From: Xanthomonas sacchari
GTDB taxonomy: Bacteria > Pseudomonadota > Gammaproteobacteria > Xanthomonadales > Xanthomonadaceae
NCBI RefSeq assembly: GCF_040529065.1
Contig: NZ_CP132343.1
Coordinates: 4,526,001 to 4,590,000, forward strand
DNA length: 64,000 nucleotides
Reading direction: 5' to 3'
This document shows positions 54,659-63,706 of this stretch, piece after piece; within the stretch, counting starts at the first letter, position 1; each line of letters starts with the position of its first letter. Made by a program: the position numbers and the translations under genes. Below the pieces are notes generated by a model. That model worked only from the letters and a program-made list of their open reading frames with translations, was not told where the DNA came from and did not search any database.

Positions 54659-56268
54659 CAGTGGCTGATGTCGTCGTGGGCCAGGTCGCCGGGCTTGATC
54701 ACCGGCGGCAGGGTGAAGGTGTGCGCCGGCGCCGGCGACGGCACCGTCCACTCCAGGCCACGCGCGCCTTCCCACGAGCGCGCATCGGCGCGCGCGCCGC
54801 TGCGCAGCGACGCCAGCAGGATGCCGGCCATCAGGAACGGGGTGACGAACATGCCGAACGCACCGATCGAGCTGACCAGGTTCCAGTCGGCAAACACCAC
54901 GTTGTAGTCGGGGATGCGCCGCGGCATGCCGGCCAGGCCGAGGAAGTGCTGCGGGAAGAACAGCAGGTTGACGAACAGCATCGTCCACCAGAAGTGGAAC
55001 TTGGCCCAGGTCTCGTTGTACATGCGCCCGGTCCACTTCGGCCACCAGTAGTACACCGCCGCGATCAGCGCGAACACCGCACCGGTGACCAGCACGTAGT
55101 GGAAGTGCGCGACCACGAAGTAGGTGTCGTGGTACTGGAAGTCGGCCGGCACGATCGCCAGCATCAGCCCGGAGAACCCGCCGATGGTGAACAGGATGAC
55201 GAAGGCGATGGACCACAGCATCGGCGACTCGAAGGTCATCGAGCCCTGCCACATGGTGCTGACCCAGTTGAACACCTTCACCCCGGTGGGGATGGAGATC
55301 AGCATGGTGGCGAACATGAAGTAGATCTCGCCGCCCAGCGGCATGCCCACAGTGAACATGTGGTGCGCCCAGACGATGAAGCTCAGGAACGCGATCGCCG
55401 CGATCGCGTAGACCATCGCCTGGTAGCCGAACAGCGGCTTGCGGCTGAAGGTCGGGATGATTTCGCTGATCACGCCGAACGCCGGCAGGATCATGATGTA
55501 GACCTCGGGGTGCCCGAAGAACCAGAAGATGTGCTGGTACATCACCGGGTCGCCGCCGCCGGCGGCGTTGAAGAACGAGGTGCCGAAGAACTTGTCGGTG
55601 AGCAGCATGGTCACCGCGCCGGCCAGCACCGGCATCACCGCGATCAGCAGGAACGCGGTGATCAGCCAGGCCCAGCAGAAGATCGGCATCTTCAGCAGGT
55701 CGATGCCCGGCGCGCGCATGTTGAGCACGGTGGCGATGATGTTGATCGCGCCCATGATCGAGCTGATGCCGGCGACGTGGATGGCGAACACCGAGAAGGC
55801 GACGTTGTAGCCGCCCTGCAGCATCAGCGGCGGATACATGGTCCAGCCGCCGGCAGGCGCGCCGCCGGGCAGGAAAAAGGTCAACAGCAGCAGGGTGAAG
55901 GCCACCGGCAGCAGCCAGAACGACCAGTTGTTCATGCGCGGCAGCGCCATGTCCGGCGCGCCGATCTGCAGCGGGATCATCCAGTTGGCCAGGCCGACGA
56001 AGGCCGGCATCACCCCGCCGAAGATCATCACCAGCGCGTGCACGGTGGTCATCTGGTTGAACTGCTCGGGCTTGATGTATTGCAGGCCCGGCTGCGCGAG
56101 CTCGAGGCGGATCATCACGCTCATCGCCGCACCGACGATGAACATGGTGAAGCTGAAAAGCAGGTACAGCGTGCCGATGTCCTTGTGGTTGGTCGAGAAG
56201 AACCAACGCTCGACGAAGCTCTGCTGATGCCCGTGCTCGTCGTGGTGATCGACTGCCGAATGGGCCAT
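54658..56268 (-). CDS. coxA: Cytochrome c oxidase subunit I
   Basis: Catalytic subunit of 536 residues with twelve helices, carrying haem a and the haem a3-CuB centre. His ligands are in [11 protein letters not shown], in [10 protein letters not shown] with the Tyr of the His-Tyr crosslink, in WAHHMFTVG and in [12 protein letters not shown]. The K-channel and D-channel stretches ([24 protein letters not shown]-like) look normal, indicating a proton-pumping A-type enzyme. It is the second gene of the oxidase operon, 31 bp after coxB. Confidence 0.98.
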   Translation of the reverse strand: MAHSAVDHHDEHGHQQSFVERWFFSTNHKDIGTLYLLFSFTMFIVGAAMSVMIRLELAQPGLQYIKPEQFNQMTTVHALVMIFGGVMPAFVGLANWMIPLQIGAPDMALPRMNNWSFWLLPVAFTLLLLTFFLPGGAPAGGWTMYPPLMLQGGYNVAFSVFAIHVAGISSIMGAINIIATVLNMRAPGIDLLKMPIFCWAWLITAFLLIAVMPVLAGAVTMLLTDKFFGTSFFNAAGGGDPVMYQHIFWFFGHPEVYIMILPAFGVISEIIPTFSRKPLFGYQAMVYAIAAIAFLSFIVWAHHMFTVGMPLGGEIYFMFATMLISIPTGVKVFNWVSTMWQGSMTFESPMLWSIAFVILFTIGGFSGLMLAIVPADFQYHDTYFVVAHFHYVLVTGAVFALIAAVYYWWPKWTGRMYNETWAKFHFWWTMLFVNLLFFPQHFLGLAGMPRRIPDYNVVFADWNLVSSIGAFGMFVTPFLMAGILLASLRSGARADARSWEGARGLEWTVPSPAPAHTFTLPPVIKPGDLAHDDISH

Positions 56269-56299
56269 GGCGGCTACCTCAGAAAAGGAATGCTGGAGA

Positions 56300-57292
56300 T
56301 CAGGCGGCTTGCACGATCAGGTGCGAGTCGGAACGAGGACGCGACAGCCGCGCCTGCGGCGGCGGCGCCGGCGCCTGGGCGTCGGCGGGCGCGGCAGCGG
56401 GTTCGGCGGTGGCCGGCGCAGCAGCCGGGGCCGCTGCCGGCGTGGCCGGCGCAGGCGCGGCGGCGGGCGCCGGCTTGCGCGATGCCAGCCACTTCTGGAA
56501 GTCCTGCTTGCTCACCGCCTCGACCACGATCGGCATGAAGCCGTGGTCCTTGCCGCACAGTTCGGCGCACTGGCCGCGGTACACCCCGGGGGTGTCGATG
56601 CTGGTCCAGGCCTCGTTGATGATCCCGGGGATGGCATCCTGCTTCCAGCCCAGCGCCGGCACCCACCAGGCGTGGATGACGTCGTCGGCGGTGATGACGA
56701 AGCGCACCTTGGTGTTCACCGGCAGCACCAACCGGTTGTCCACGTCCAGCAGGTAGTGTGGGTCGTGCTCGAGCGTGGGCACCGCATGGCTCTGCCGCAG
56801 GCGATCGGAACTGCGCGCCAGGCGGCTGGTGAACGACACGTTCTCGCCCAGGTATTCGTAGCGCCACATCCACTGGTAACCGGTGACCTTCACCGTCATC
56901 TCGGCATCGCGGGTGTCGTACATCGCGATCAGCTTGGCGGTGGCCGGCCAGGCCATCACGATCAGGATCAGCACCGGGATCACCGTCCACACGATCTCAG
57001 CCTTGGTGTTGTGGCTGAACTGCGCCGGCACCGCGCCCTTGGACTTGCGGAACTTGAAGATCGCATAGGCCATCGCGCCGAACACCAGCACGCCGATGAC
57101 CACGCAGACCCACAACGCGACCATGTGCGCGTCGTACGCGTTGCGCGCGCTCTGGGTGACGCCCCTGCCCATGTTGAGCTGCCACGGCTTGGGATCGGCC
57201 GACTGCGCCCACGCCAGCGGTGCGGCCATCGCCGCCGCCAACGCCATCCCGCCCCTGACCGCCTGTTGCACCCACCCGCCGCGTTGCTTCAT
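56300..57292 (-). CDS. coxB: Cytochrome c oxidase subunit II
   Basis: A 330-residue subunit with signal sequence (ends PLAWAQS), two membrane helices (about 55-75 and 95-120) and a periplasmic cupredoxin domain holding CuA. The CuA ligands lie in CAELCGKDHGFM and the His in IHAWWVPALG; the aromatic patch YQWMWRYEY accepts electrons from cytochrome c. No haem c motif is present. An unusual C-terminal tail of about 60 residues is almost only Ala and Pro, then a short charged end. DUF2244 is 20 bp upstream, so it probably heads the operon. Confidence 0.97.
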   Translation of the reverse strand: MKQRGGWVQQAVRGGMALAAAMAAPLAWAQSADPKPWQLNMGRGVTQSARNAYDAHMVALWVCVVIGVLVFGAMAYAIFKFRKSKGAVPAQFSHNTKAEIVWTVIPVLILIVMAWPATAKLIAMYDTRDAEMTVKVTGYQWMWRYEYLGENVSFTSRLARSSDRLRQSHAVPTLEHDPHYLLDVDNRLVLPVNTKVRFVITADDVIHAWWVPALGWKQDAIPGIINEAWTSIDTPGVYRGQCAELCGKDHGFMPIVVEAVSKQDFQKWLASRKPAPAAAPAPATPAAAPAAAPATAEPAAAPADAQAPAPPPQARLSRPRSDSHLIVQAA

Positions 57293-57312
57293 TGCCTAGA
57301 CCCCTTGGAGCG

Positions 57313-57789
57313 TCATCGGTTGCGGCCGGTCACGGCCGCGAGCAAGCCTTCCAGGGTCTGCGCCAGTTGCCGGCGTTCGTCGGGGCCGAGGAATTCGCCG
57401 ACCCGGACCTGCTTGCCGCTGGATGCCAGCACCACCCTGTCGTCGCCTTCGATCCGCAACCGCACCCAATGCGGATGGGCGCGGAACGCCGGCGTTCCTG
57501 CATTCGGACGGGTCACTTCCACGCAGGCCGGACCCACCCGGATATCCTCTTCGCGCTCGCCGCCGCGCCACGACCAATGCAGCGCGAGCGCCACCACGAT
57601 GCTGTGCAACAGGGCGAACGCAGGCGCGAACACATTGCCGGCGAGCCACCCCAGCCCAGCCACGGCCCACATCGCCCCGGCCAGTGCGAGGAACAACAGA
57701 ACGAATTGCCGGGCATTCAACGCCCGCGGCGGTCGCAGCCGCAGCTGCGTACCCGACCCCTCCGGAGAAAACGGAAACATTTCGATCAT
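57313..57789 (-). CDS. DUF2244 membrane protein
   Basis: A 158-residue protein with two adjacent hydrophobic helices at about 27-66 (FVLLFLALAGAMWAVAGL then FALLHSIVVALALHW) and a cytoplasmic C-terminal domain (HPHWVRLRIEGDDRVVLAS, FLGPDERRQLAQTL). The family often precedes coxB in proteobacteria and its function is unknown. It is divergent from putA, with 226 bp between them. Confidence 0.88.
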   Translation of the reverse strand: MIEMFPFSPEGSGTQLRLRPPRALNARQFVLLFLALAGAMWAVAGLGWLAGNVFAPAFALLHSIVVALALHWSWRGGEREEDIRVGPACVEVTRPNAGTPAFRAHPHWVRLRIEGDDRVVLASSGKQVRVGEFLGPDERRQLAQTLEGLLAAVTGRNR

Positions 57790-58015
57790 GTCGAACCGCG
57801 CTTCCGAACCGCTCGCGCCCGAGCCGCGAGCACGCCTGGATGGTAGCCCCCGGCCTGCGCGGCGGCAAGCGCACGTTCACCATAAAAAATGCTGCAGCGC
57901 AACCAGATTCGCGTTCAGCCACAGCGCTGCCGCCGTCGCCTTGCAGAGACCGGCAACCCCCTGCGCGTGCAGGCGCTGACATAAAATGGTGGGCTCTGTC
58001 CCTGGCCTTTCCCGC

Positions 58016-61000
58016 ATGAACGCTCTGCCTGGCGCCGGCTCTGTTCCGGCGATGCCGTCCGCGTCTCCTTCGCCCTTGCTGTCCCCCGAACTCCCGCCCG
58101 CACCGCAGGCTCTGCGCGCGGCGATCACCGCCGCCTGGCTCAAGGACGAAGCCGAACACGTGCGCGAACTGCTCGAGCAGGCGCGCTTGCCCGCGGCCGA
58201 CCAGGCCAAGGTGCAGGCGCTGGCCGCCGACCTGGTCACCCGGGTGCGCGCCCGCGCCCAGGACCAGGGCGCGATCGAAGCCTTCATGCGCCAGTACGAC
58301 CTCGGCAGCGAGGAAGGCGTGCTGCTGATGTGCGTGGCCGAAGCGCTGCTGCGCATCCCCGACCAGGACACCGCCGACAAGCTGATCCGCGACAAGCTCG
58401 GCGATGCGGACTGGAAGAAGCACATGGGCGAGAGCGACTCGATCCTCGTCAATGCCTCGACCTGGGGCCTGATGCTCACCGGCAAGCTGGTGCAGATCAA
58501 CGACCTGACCCGCGCCGACGTGTCCGGCGCGTTCAAGCGCCTGATCGGCCGCGTCGGCGAGCCGGTGATTCGTTTGGCCGTGCGCCAGGCGATGAAGATC
58601 ATGGGCCACCAGTTCGTGATGGGCCGGACCATCGGCGAGGCGCTGACCCGCTCGAAGAAGGGCGACAACGCCCACTACCGCTACTCGTTCGACATGCTCG
58701 GCGAAGGCGCGCTGACCATGAAGGACGCGCAGCGCTATCTCGACGCCTATCGCCAGGCGATCCACGCCATCGGCAAGCATTTCGCCGCGCAGCGCCCGCA
58801 AGGCGGCAAGGACGCGGTGTTCGCTGCGCCCAGCATCTCGATCAAGCTCTCCGCGCTGTACCCGCGCTACGAGCACGCCAAGCGCGCGCGGGTGATGGCC
58901 GAGCTGGTGCCGGGCGTGCTGGAGCTGGCGCAACTGGCCAAGTCCTACGGCATCGGCTACACGGTCGACGCCGAAGAGGCCGACCGCCTGGAACTGTCGC
59001 TGGACATCATCGAGGCCACCTTCTCCGATCCCTCGCTGGACGGCTGGGAGGGCTACGGCCTGGCGGTGCAGGCGTACCAGAAGCGCACCCCGTACACGAT
59101 CGATTTCCTCGCCGACCTGGCCCGCCGCGTCGGCCGCCGCATCCCGGTGCGCCTGGTCAAGGGCGCCTACTGGGACGCGGAGATCAAGCGCGCGCAGGTC
59201 GAGGGCCACCCGGGCTACCCGGTGTTCACCCGCAAGCAGAACACCGACGTGTCCTACCTGGCCTGCGCCAAGCGCCTGTTCGCACACAGCGACGCGCTGT
59301 ATCCGATGTTCGCCACCCACAACGCGCAGACCATCGCCGCGGTGCGCGCCATCGCCGGCGGCCGCGACTACGAACACCAGAAGCTGCACGGCATGGGCGA
59401 CGACCTCTACGCCGAGGTGATCCCCGCCGACCGCCTCGGCGTGCCCTGCCGCGTGTACGCGCCGGTGGGCTCGCACGAGGACCTGCTGCCGTACCTGGTG
59501 CGGCGCCTGCTGGAGAACGGCGCCAACTCCAGCTTCGTCAACCGCATCACCGACGAAGACGTGGCCATCGAAGACCTGATCCGCGACCCGGTCGAAGCCG
59601 TGTCCGCGTTCGCCTCCATCCCGCATCCGAAGATTCCGCTGCCGGTCGATCTGCTGCGCAGCCAGAACCACAACAGGAAGAACTCCATGGGCGCCAACCT
59701 CGCCAACGACAACGATCTGCGCGCGCTGGCCGACCAGCTCAACACCGCGCTCAAGCCCTGGCAGGCCGCGCCGCTGGTACCCGGCGCGGTGATCGCCGGC
59801 GACGCGCTGCCGGTCGCCAATCCGGCCGACCGCCGCCAGATCGTCGGCCACTGGAAGCCGGCCGATACCGCCACCGTGGAGAAGGCGCTGAGCAACGCCG
59901 CAGCCGCCTACCCGGCCTGGAACCGCACCCCGGCCGCCAGCCGCGCCACCATCCTCGAACACGCCGCCGACCTGCTGGAAGCGCGCATGCCCGAGTTCAT
60001 GGCGCTGTGCGTCAAGGAAGCCGGCAAGACCCTGCCCGACGGCGTCGCCGAAGTGCGCGAAGCGGTGGACTTCCTGCGCTACTACGCCGGCCAGGCGCGG
60101 GCGCAGTTCGGCGCCCCCGAGCGCCTGCCCGGGCCGACCGGCGAATCCAACGAATTGCAGCTGCACGGCCGTGGCGTGTTCGTCTGCATCAGCCCGTGGA
60201 ATTTCCCGCTGGCCATCTTCCTCGGCCAGGTCGCCGCGGCGCTGGCCGCCGGCAACAGCGTCATCGCCAAACCGGCCGAGCAGACCAACCTGGTCGGCCA
60301 TGCCGCGGTGAAGCTGCTGCACGAAGCCGGCGTGCCGGAGGCGGTGGTGCAGTTCCTGCCCGGCGACGGCGCCACCGTCGGCGCCGCGCTGACCCGCGAT
60401 CCGCGCGTGGCCGGCGTCGCCTTCACCGGTTCCACCGAGACCGCGCGTGCGATCAACCGCGCGCTGGCCGCGCGCGATGCCGCCATCGGCGTGCTGATCG
60501 CCGAGACCGGCGGCCAGAACGCCTTCATCGCCGATTCCTCGTCGCTGCCGGAAGCGGTGGTCAAGGACGCGATCTCCAGCGCCTTCATCTCCGCCGGCCA
60601 GCGCTGCTCGGCCGCGCGCGTGCTGTTCGTGCAGGACGACATCGCCGACAAGGTGATGACCATGCTCGCTGGCGCCATGGCCGAACTGAAGGTCGGCGAC
60701 CCCGGCTTGCTGTCCACCGACGTCGGCCCGGTGATCGATGCCGACGCGCTGCAGATCCTCACCGACCACGCCGCACGCATGGACCGCGAAGCGCGCGCGA
60801 TCGCCGTGGCCGCCACCGACGCCGCCACCGCGCACGGCAGCTTCTTCGCCCCGCGCGCCTACGAGCTGCAGTCGCTGGCGCAGCTGCAGCGCGAGATCTT
60901 CGGCCCGGTGCTGCACGTGATCCGCTGGAAGGCCGACCAGCTCGATGCGGTGATCGATCAGATCAACGCCACCGGCTACGGCCTGACCCTGGGCGTGCAT

Positions 61001-61243
61001 TCGCGCATCGACGAGACCATCGAGCGCATCGCCTCGCGCGTGGCGGTGGGCAACGTCTACGTCAACCGCAACCAGATCGGCGCGGTGGTCGGCGTGCAGC
61101 CGTTCGGCGGCCAGGGCCTGTCCGGCACCGGCCCCAAGGCCGGCGGCCCGCACTACCTGCTGCGTTTCGCCACCGAGAAGGTGGTGACGGTCAACACCAC
61201 CGCCGCCGGCGGCAACGCCTCGCTGCTGACCCTGGGCGACTGA
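58016..61243 (+). CDS. putA: Bifunctional proline dehydrogenase/P5C dehydrogenase PutA
   Basis: Oxidises proline to glutamate in two steps, giving electrons to quinone through FAD and to NAD. 1075 residues from ATG 58016. The proline dehydrogenase barrel covers about 150-490 (SIKLSALYPRYE, VRLVKGAYWDAEIK, YAPVGSHEDLLPYLVRRLLE). The aldehyde dehydrogenase part covers about 560-1070, with catalytic Cys in SAGQRCSAARVL and Glu in AETGGQNAF. No ribbon-helix-helix DNA-binding domain is present at the N-terminus, so it should not repress its own gene as the E. coli type does. Ends 95 bp before a strong terminator. Confidence 0.97.
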   Translation: MNALPGAGSVPAMPSASPSPLLSPELPPAPQALRAAITAAWLKDEAEHVRELLEQARLPAADQAKVQALAADLVTRVRARAQDQGAIEAFMRQYDLGSEEGVLLMCVAEALLRIPDQDTADKLIRDKLGDADWKKHMGESDSILVNASTWGLMLTGKLVQINDLTRADVSGAFKRLIGRVGEPVIRLAVRQAMKIMGHQFVMGRTIGEALTRSKKGDNAHYRYSFDMLGEGALTMKDAQRYLDAYRQAIHAIGKHFAAQRPQGGKDAVFAAPSISIKLSALYPRYEHAKRARVMAELVPGVLELAQLAKSYGIGYTVDAEEADRLELSLDIIEATFSDPSLDGWEGYGLAVQAYQKRTPYTIDFLADLARRVGRRIPVRLVKGAYWDAEIKRAQVEGHPGYPVFTRKQNTDVSYLACAKRLFAHSDALYPMFATHNAQTIAAVRAIAGGRDYEHQKLHGMGDDLYAEVIPADRLGVPCRVYAPVGSHEDLLPYLVRRLLENGANSSFVNRITDEDVAIEDLIRDPVEAVSAFASIPHPKIPLPVDLLRSQNHNRKNSMGANLANDNDLRALADQLNTALKPWQAAPLVPGAVIAGDALPVANPADRRQIVGHWKPADTATVEKALSNAAAAYPAWNRTPAASRATILEHAADLLEARMPEFMALCVKEAGKTLPDGVAEVREAVDFLRYYAGQARAQFGAPERLPGPTGESNELQLHGRGVFVCISPWNFPLAIFLGQVAAALAAGNSVIAKPAEQTNLVGHAAVKLLHEAGVPEAVVQFLPGDGATVGAALTRDPRVAGVAFTGSTETARAINRALAARDAAIGVLIAETGGQNAFIADSSSLPEAVVKDAISSAFISAGQRCSAARVLFVQDDIADKVMTMLAGAMAELKVGDPGLLSTDVGPVIDADALQILTDHAARMDREARAIAVAATDAATAHGSFFAPRAYELQSLAQLQREIFGPVLHVIRWKADQLDAVIDQINATGYGLTLGVHSRIDETIERIASRVAVGNVYVNRNQIGAVVGVQPFGGQGLSGTGPKAGGPHYLLRFATEKVVTVNTTAAGGNASLLTLGD

Positions 61244-61337
61244 CCGCCCCGCTCGGCGCAGCGTTCCGCCCGGAACCTGCGCCGGCCGCCGCCTGCCGCC
61301 GCCTGCCGCAGCGCGCAGCGCACGCTGCGGACAGCCA

Positions 61338-61368
61338 CAAAAAAAGCCCCGCCGAAGCGGGGCTTTTT
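61338..61368. terminator. Bidirectional terminator putA/fadL
   Basis: AAGCCCCGC and GCGGGGCTT arms with a CGAA tetraloop, an A run on the left and a T run on the right. It can end the plus-strand putA and the minus-strand fadL transcripts. Confidence 0.93.
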
Positions 61369-61391
61369 CGTGAAACGCGAAGCGCCTGCGA

Positions 61392-62732
61392 TCAGAACTT
61401 GTAGTTGACCGAAGCCGCCAGCACGTTGCCGCTCACGTCGTAGTCGCCGACCAGGGTGTTGCCGGTGGCGCTGGTGGTGGCGATGCTCGGATCGTTGGTG
61501 AACAGGTGGGTGTAGCCGAAGCTGTACTCGGCCTGCTCGGACGGCTTCCAGGTCAGACCCAGCGAGACCCACTTGCGGCTCGCGTCCGGCACGCGCACGT
61601 CGCGGTGCTGGTCGGTGGTCGGGGTCTGGTCGTAGGCCACACCGCCACGCAGGGTCAGCGTATCGCTCATGCGGTAGTCGGCGCCCAGCGACACGAAGGT
61701 GGTGTCGCGGTACGAGAAGTCCAGCACGCTGTCGGGCTGATTGGAGGCGAAGTCGACGGTGACCTTGTCGAACTTGCTCCAGGCGGTGCGGGTGACGTCG
61801 GCCATCACCGTCCACTGCTCGTTGATGTTGTGGGTGAAGCTGGCGGTGGCGCTGGCCGGCAGCTTGACCGTGGCGCGGCCCTTGGTGTCGACGAAGGTAC
61901 CGGGCGCGGCGACGGCCAGCACGGTGGCGGCATTGCCCGGCACGGTGAAGTCGGCATCGCCGTCGGTGATCTTGTGCTCGACCTGCGACCGGTAGCTGAA
62001 GCCGATGTGGGTGTTCTCGTCGATGCTGAACAGGCCGCCGAGGGTGAAGCCGACCTCGGTGTTGTCGCCCTTGATGCGCGAGAAACCATCGGCGCTGCCC
62101 GGCGCGAAGCCCGGCACGCGGCGCGAAGCCAGGATGGTGCCGAAGTCGATGGCGTTGGTCAGGTCGATGTCCAGGCGCTCGGCGAACACCGACGCGCCGA
62201 ACGACACGTACGGATTGACGTCGTAGGAGAAGGCGAAGTTCAGGTCGATCGCCTGCAGCTCGGTCTTGACGCCGTTGTAGCGGCCCACCCAGTCGCGGTC
62301 GTATTCGGTCTTGAAGCCGAACGGCACGGTCAGCGAGGTGCCGAAGTGCATGTTGTTGTTTTCGCCGAACGGCATGTGGAAGTACACCGCCGGAACCGGC
62401 GCGATCATGCCGGCGTCGCCACCGCGGCCACCGGAGATCGCCTGGCCGTTGGCGTAGGTGCCGCCGTTACCCTGGTACTTGGCCGAGAACTGGATGGCGC
62501 TGACGTCGGCCTGGAATACCTTGCCGTCGAGCTGGCGCATGCCGGCCGGGTTCACGGCGATGATCGAGGCATCGCCCGGGGCGCTACCGGAGCCGGCGAA
62601 CGCGCGGCCCAGGCCCTTGGCGCTGTTCTCCTTGAGCTGGAACGCGGCGCCGTGCGCCTGGCCCATGGCCAGCGCGCCGACGATGCCGACGGCCAGAGCG
62701 GTGAAACGGACGAACTGGGTTGCGTTTTGCAT
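61392..62732 (-). CDS. fadL: FadL/OmpP1/TodX family outer-membrane transporter
   Basis: A 446-residue outer-membrane barrel for uptake of long-chain fatty acids or other hydrophobic compounds. Signal peptide residues 1-29 (ends GQAHGA). The mature N-terminus AAFQLKENSAKGLGRAFAGS is the hatch sequence typical for the family, with NPAGMRQL next. The end is Phe (ASVNYKF), as needed for barrel insertion. GGAG precedes ATG 62732. A clear promoter with a palindrome lies upstream. The ligand cannot be read from sequence. Confidence 0.94.
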   Translation of the reverse strand: MQNATQFVRFTALAVGIVGALAMGQAHGAAFQLKENSAKGLGRAFAGSGSAPGDASIIAVNPAGMRQLDGKVFQADVSAIQFSAKYQGNGGTYANGQAISGGRGGDAGMIAPVPAVYFHMPFGENNNMHFGTSLTVPFGFKTEYDRDWVGRYNGVKTELQAIDLNFAFSYDVNPYVSFGASVFAERLDIDLTNAIDFGTILASRRVPGFAPGSADGFSRIKGDNTEVGFTLGGLFSIDENTHIGFSYRSQVEHKITDGDADFTVPGNAATVLAVAAPGTFVDTKGRATVKLPASATASFTHNINEQWTVMADVTRTAWSKFDKVTVDFASNQPDSVLDFSYRDTTFVSLGADYRMSDTLTLRGGVAYDQTPTTDQHRDVRVPDASRKWVSLGLTWKPSEQAEYSFGYTHLFTNDPSIATTSATGNTLVGDYDVSGNVLAASVNYKF

Positions 62733-62828
62733 GGCTAGTTTTTCTCCGGAAGACGAAGTGTCTGTGTTCGCGCCTGCGCCTCCCCGAACCGCAACGGCCC
62801 GGGAATGCGCGCCGGAGTCCCCTCCCGA

Positions 62829-62874
62829 CATACGACGCCGTATGCGAGTATACCCCGCACCGTTAACTAAACAA
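62829..62874 (-). promoter_or_regulatory. fadL promoter with adjacent palindrome
   Basis: On the minus strand: TTGTTT (62874-62869), 16-bp spacer, TATACT (62852-62847), then CATACGGCGTCGTATG (62844-62829), a palindrome where transcription should start. A repressor bound there would block initiation. The remainder of the fadL-rhomboid gap is unremarkable. Confidence 0.6.
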
Positions 62875-62978
62875 TAACGACATGATGCGTTCAGGTTCGT
62901 GTGGAGTCGGCGTGCGTTCAGCCGAATGAAGCCCTTATCTTGGCGTCCCTGGCGGTCTCCGGTTCCCCCTTCCCTCGC

Positions 62979-63671
62979 ATGTTCGTTTCCATCCCTTCCC
63001 GCGAACGCACCACGCTGCGCTGGGCCACCCCGCTGCTGTTCGCGGCGATGTGGCTGGCCTTCCTGTGGTCGATCAGCCGTCCCGACGAGGCGCGCGCGAC
63101 CCTGTGGCTGGACTGGGGCGCGCTGTCGGCCGGGGTCGGCAGCCCGCGCGACTGGCTGGCGACGGTGCAGGACGGCAGCGTGCTGCGCCTGTTCACCGCG
63201 CTGTTCCTGCACGCCGACTGGTCGCACCTGCTCGGCAACCTGGTGTTCCTGCTGATCTTCGGCCTGCCCGCCGAGCGCGTGCTGGGACCGTGGCGGTTCC
63301 TGCTGCTGTTCCTGGGCGGCGGGGCGATTTCCAATCTGGCCGCGGTGTTCGCGATCGGCACCCCGGACCGGGTCATCATCGGCGCCAGCGGCGCGGTGTC
63401 GGCGCTGATCGGCACCTACCTGGCGCTGTTCCCGCGGGCCAAGCTCGGCGTGGTGCTGCCGCTGGGGCTGTTCCTGGAATTCGTGCGCGCCCCGGCCTCG
63501 CTGCTGATCGGCACCTGGGCGGCGCTGCAGGTGGTGTTCGCCTACATCGGCCCGGCGTTCGGCATGGTGGCGTGGTCGGCGCACCTGGCCGGCTTCGCCT
63601 TCGGCATGGTCTACGGGCTGTACGTGCGCGCGGCGATCGCGCGGCGGCTGCGCAAGCGCAAGGGTTTCTGA
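62979..63671 (+). CDS. Rhomboid family intramembrane serine protease
   Basis: A 230-residue membrane protease with about six helices. The catalytic Ser is in IIGASGAVSALIG and the His in WSAHLAGFAFG; HADWSHLLGNLVFLLIFG supplies the conserved loop-1 and oxyanion-helix residues. It cuts single-pass membrane proteins; its targets here are unknown. I chose MFVSIPSRERTTLRW at 62979; upstream in-frame codons to 62901 give an atypical extension. It is followed 35 bp later by the DUF1820 gene. Confidence 0.92.
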   Translation: MFVSIPSRERTTLRWATPLLFAAMWLAFLWSISRPDEARATLWLDWGALSAGVGSPRDWLATVQDGSVLRLFTALFLHADWSHLLGNLVFLLIFGLPAERVLGPWRFLLLFLGGGAISNLAAVFAIGTPDRVIIGASGAVSALIGTYLALFPRAKLGVVLPLGLFLEFVRAPASLLIGTWAALQVVFAYIGPAFGMVAWSAHLAGFAFGMVYGLYVRAAIARRLRKRKGF

Positions 63672-63706
63672 GCCGCCTGCGGCAACGGCGCCCGTATACT
63701 GCGCGC

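Noticed and set aside
57296-61153. 1285-codon open frame antisense to putA
   Set aside because: Again an antisense by-product of high GC; PutA on the plus strand has all catalytic motifs.
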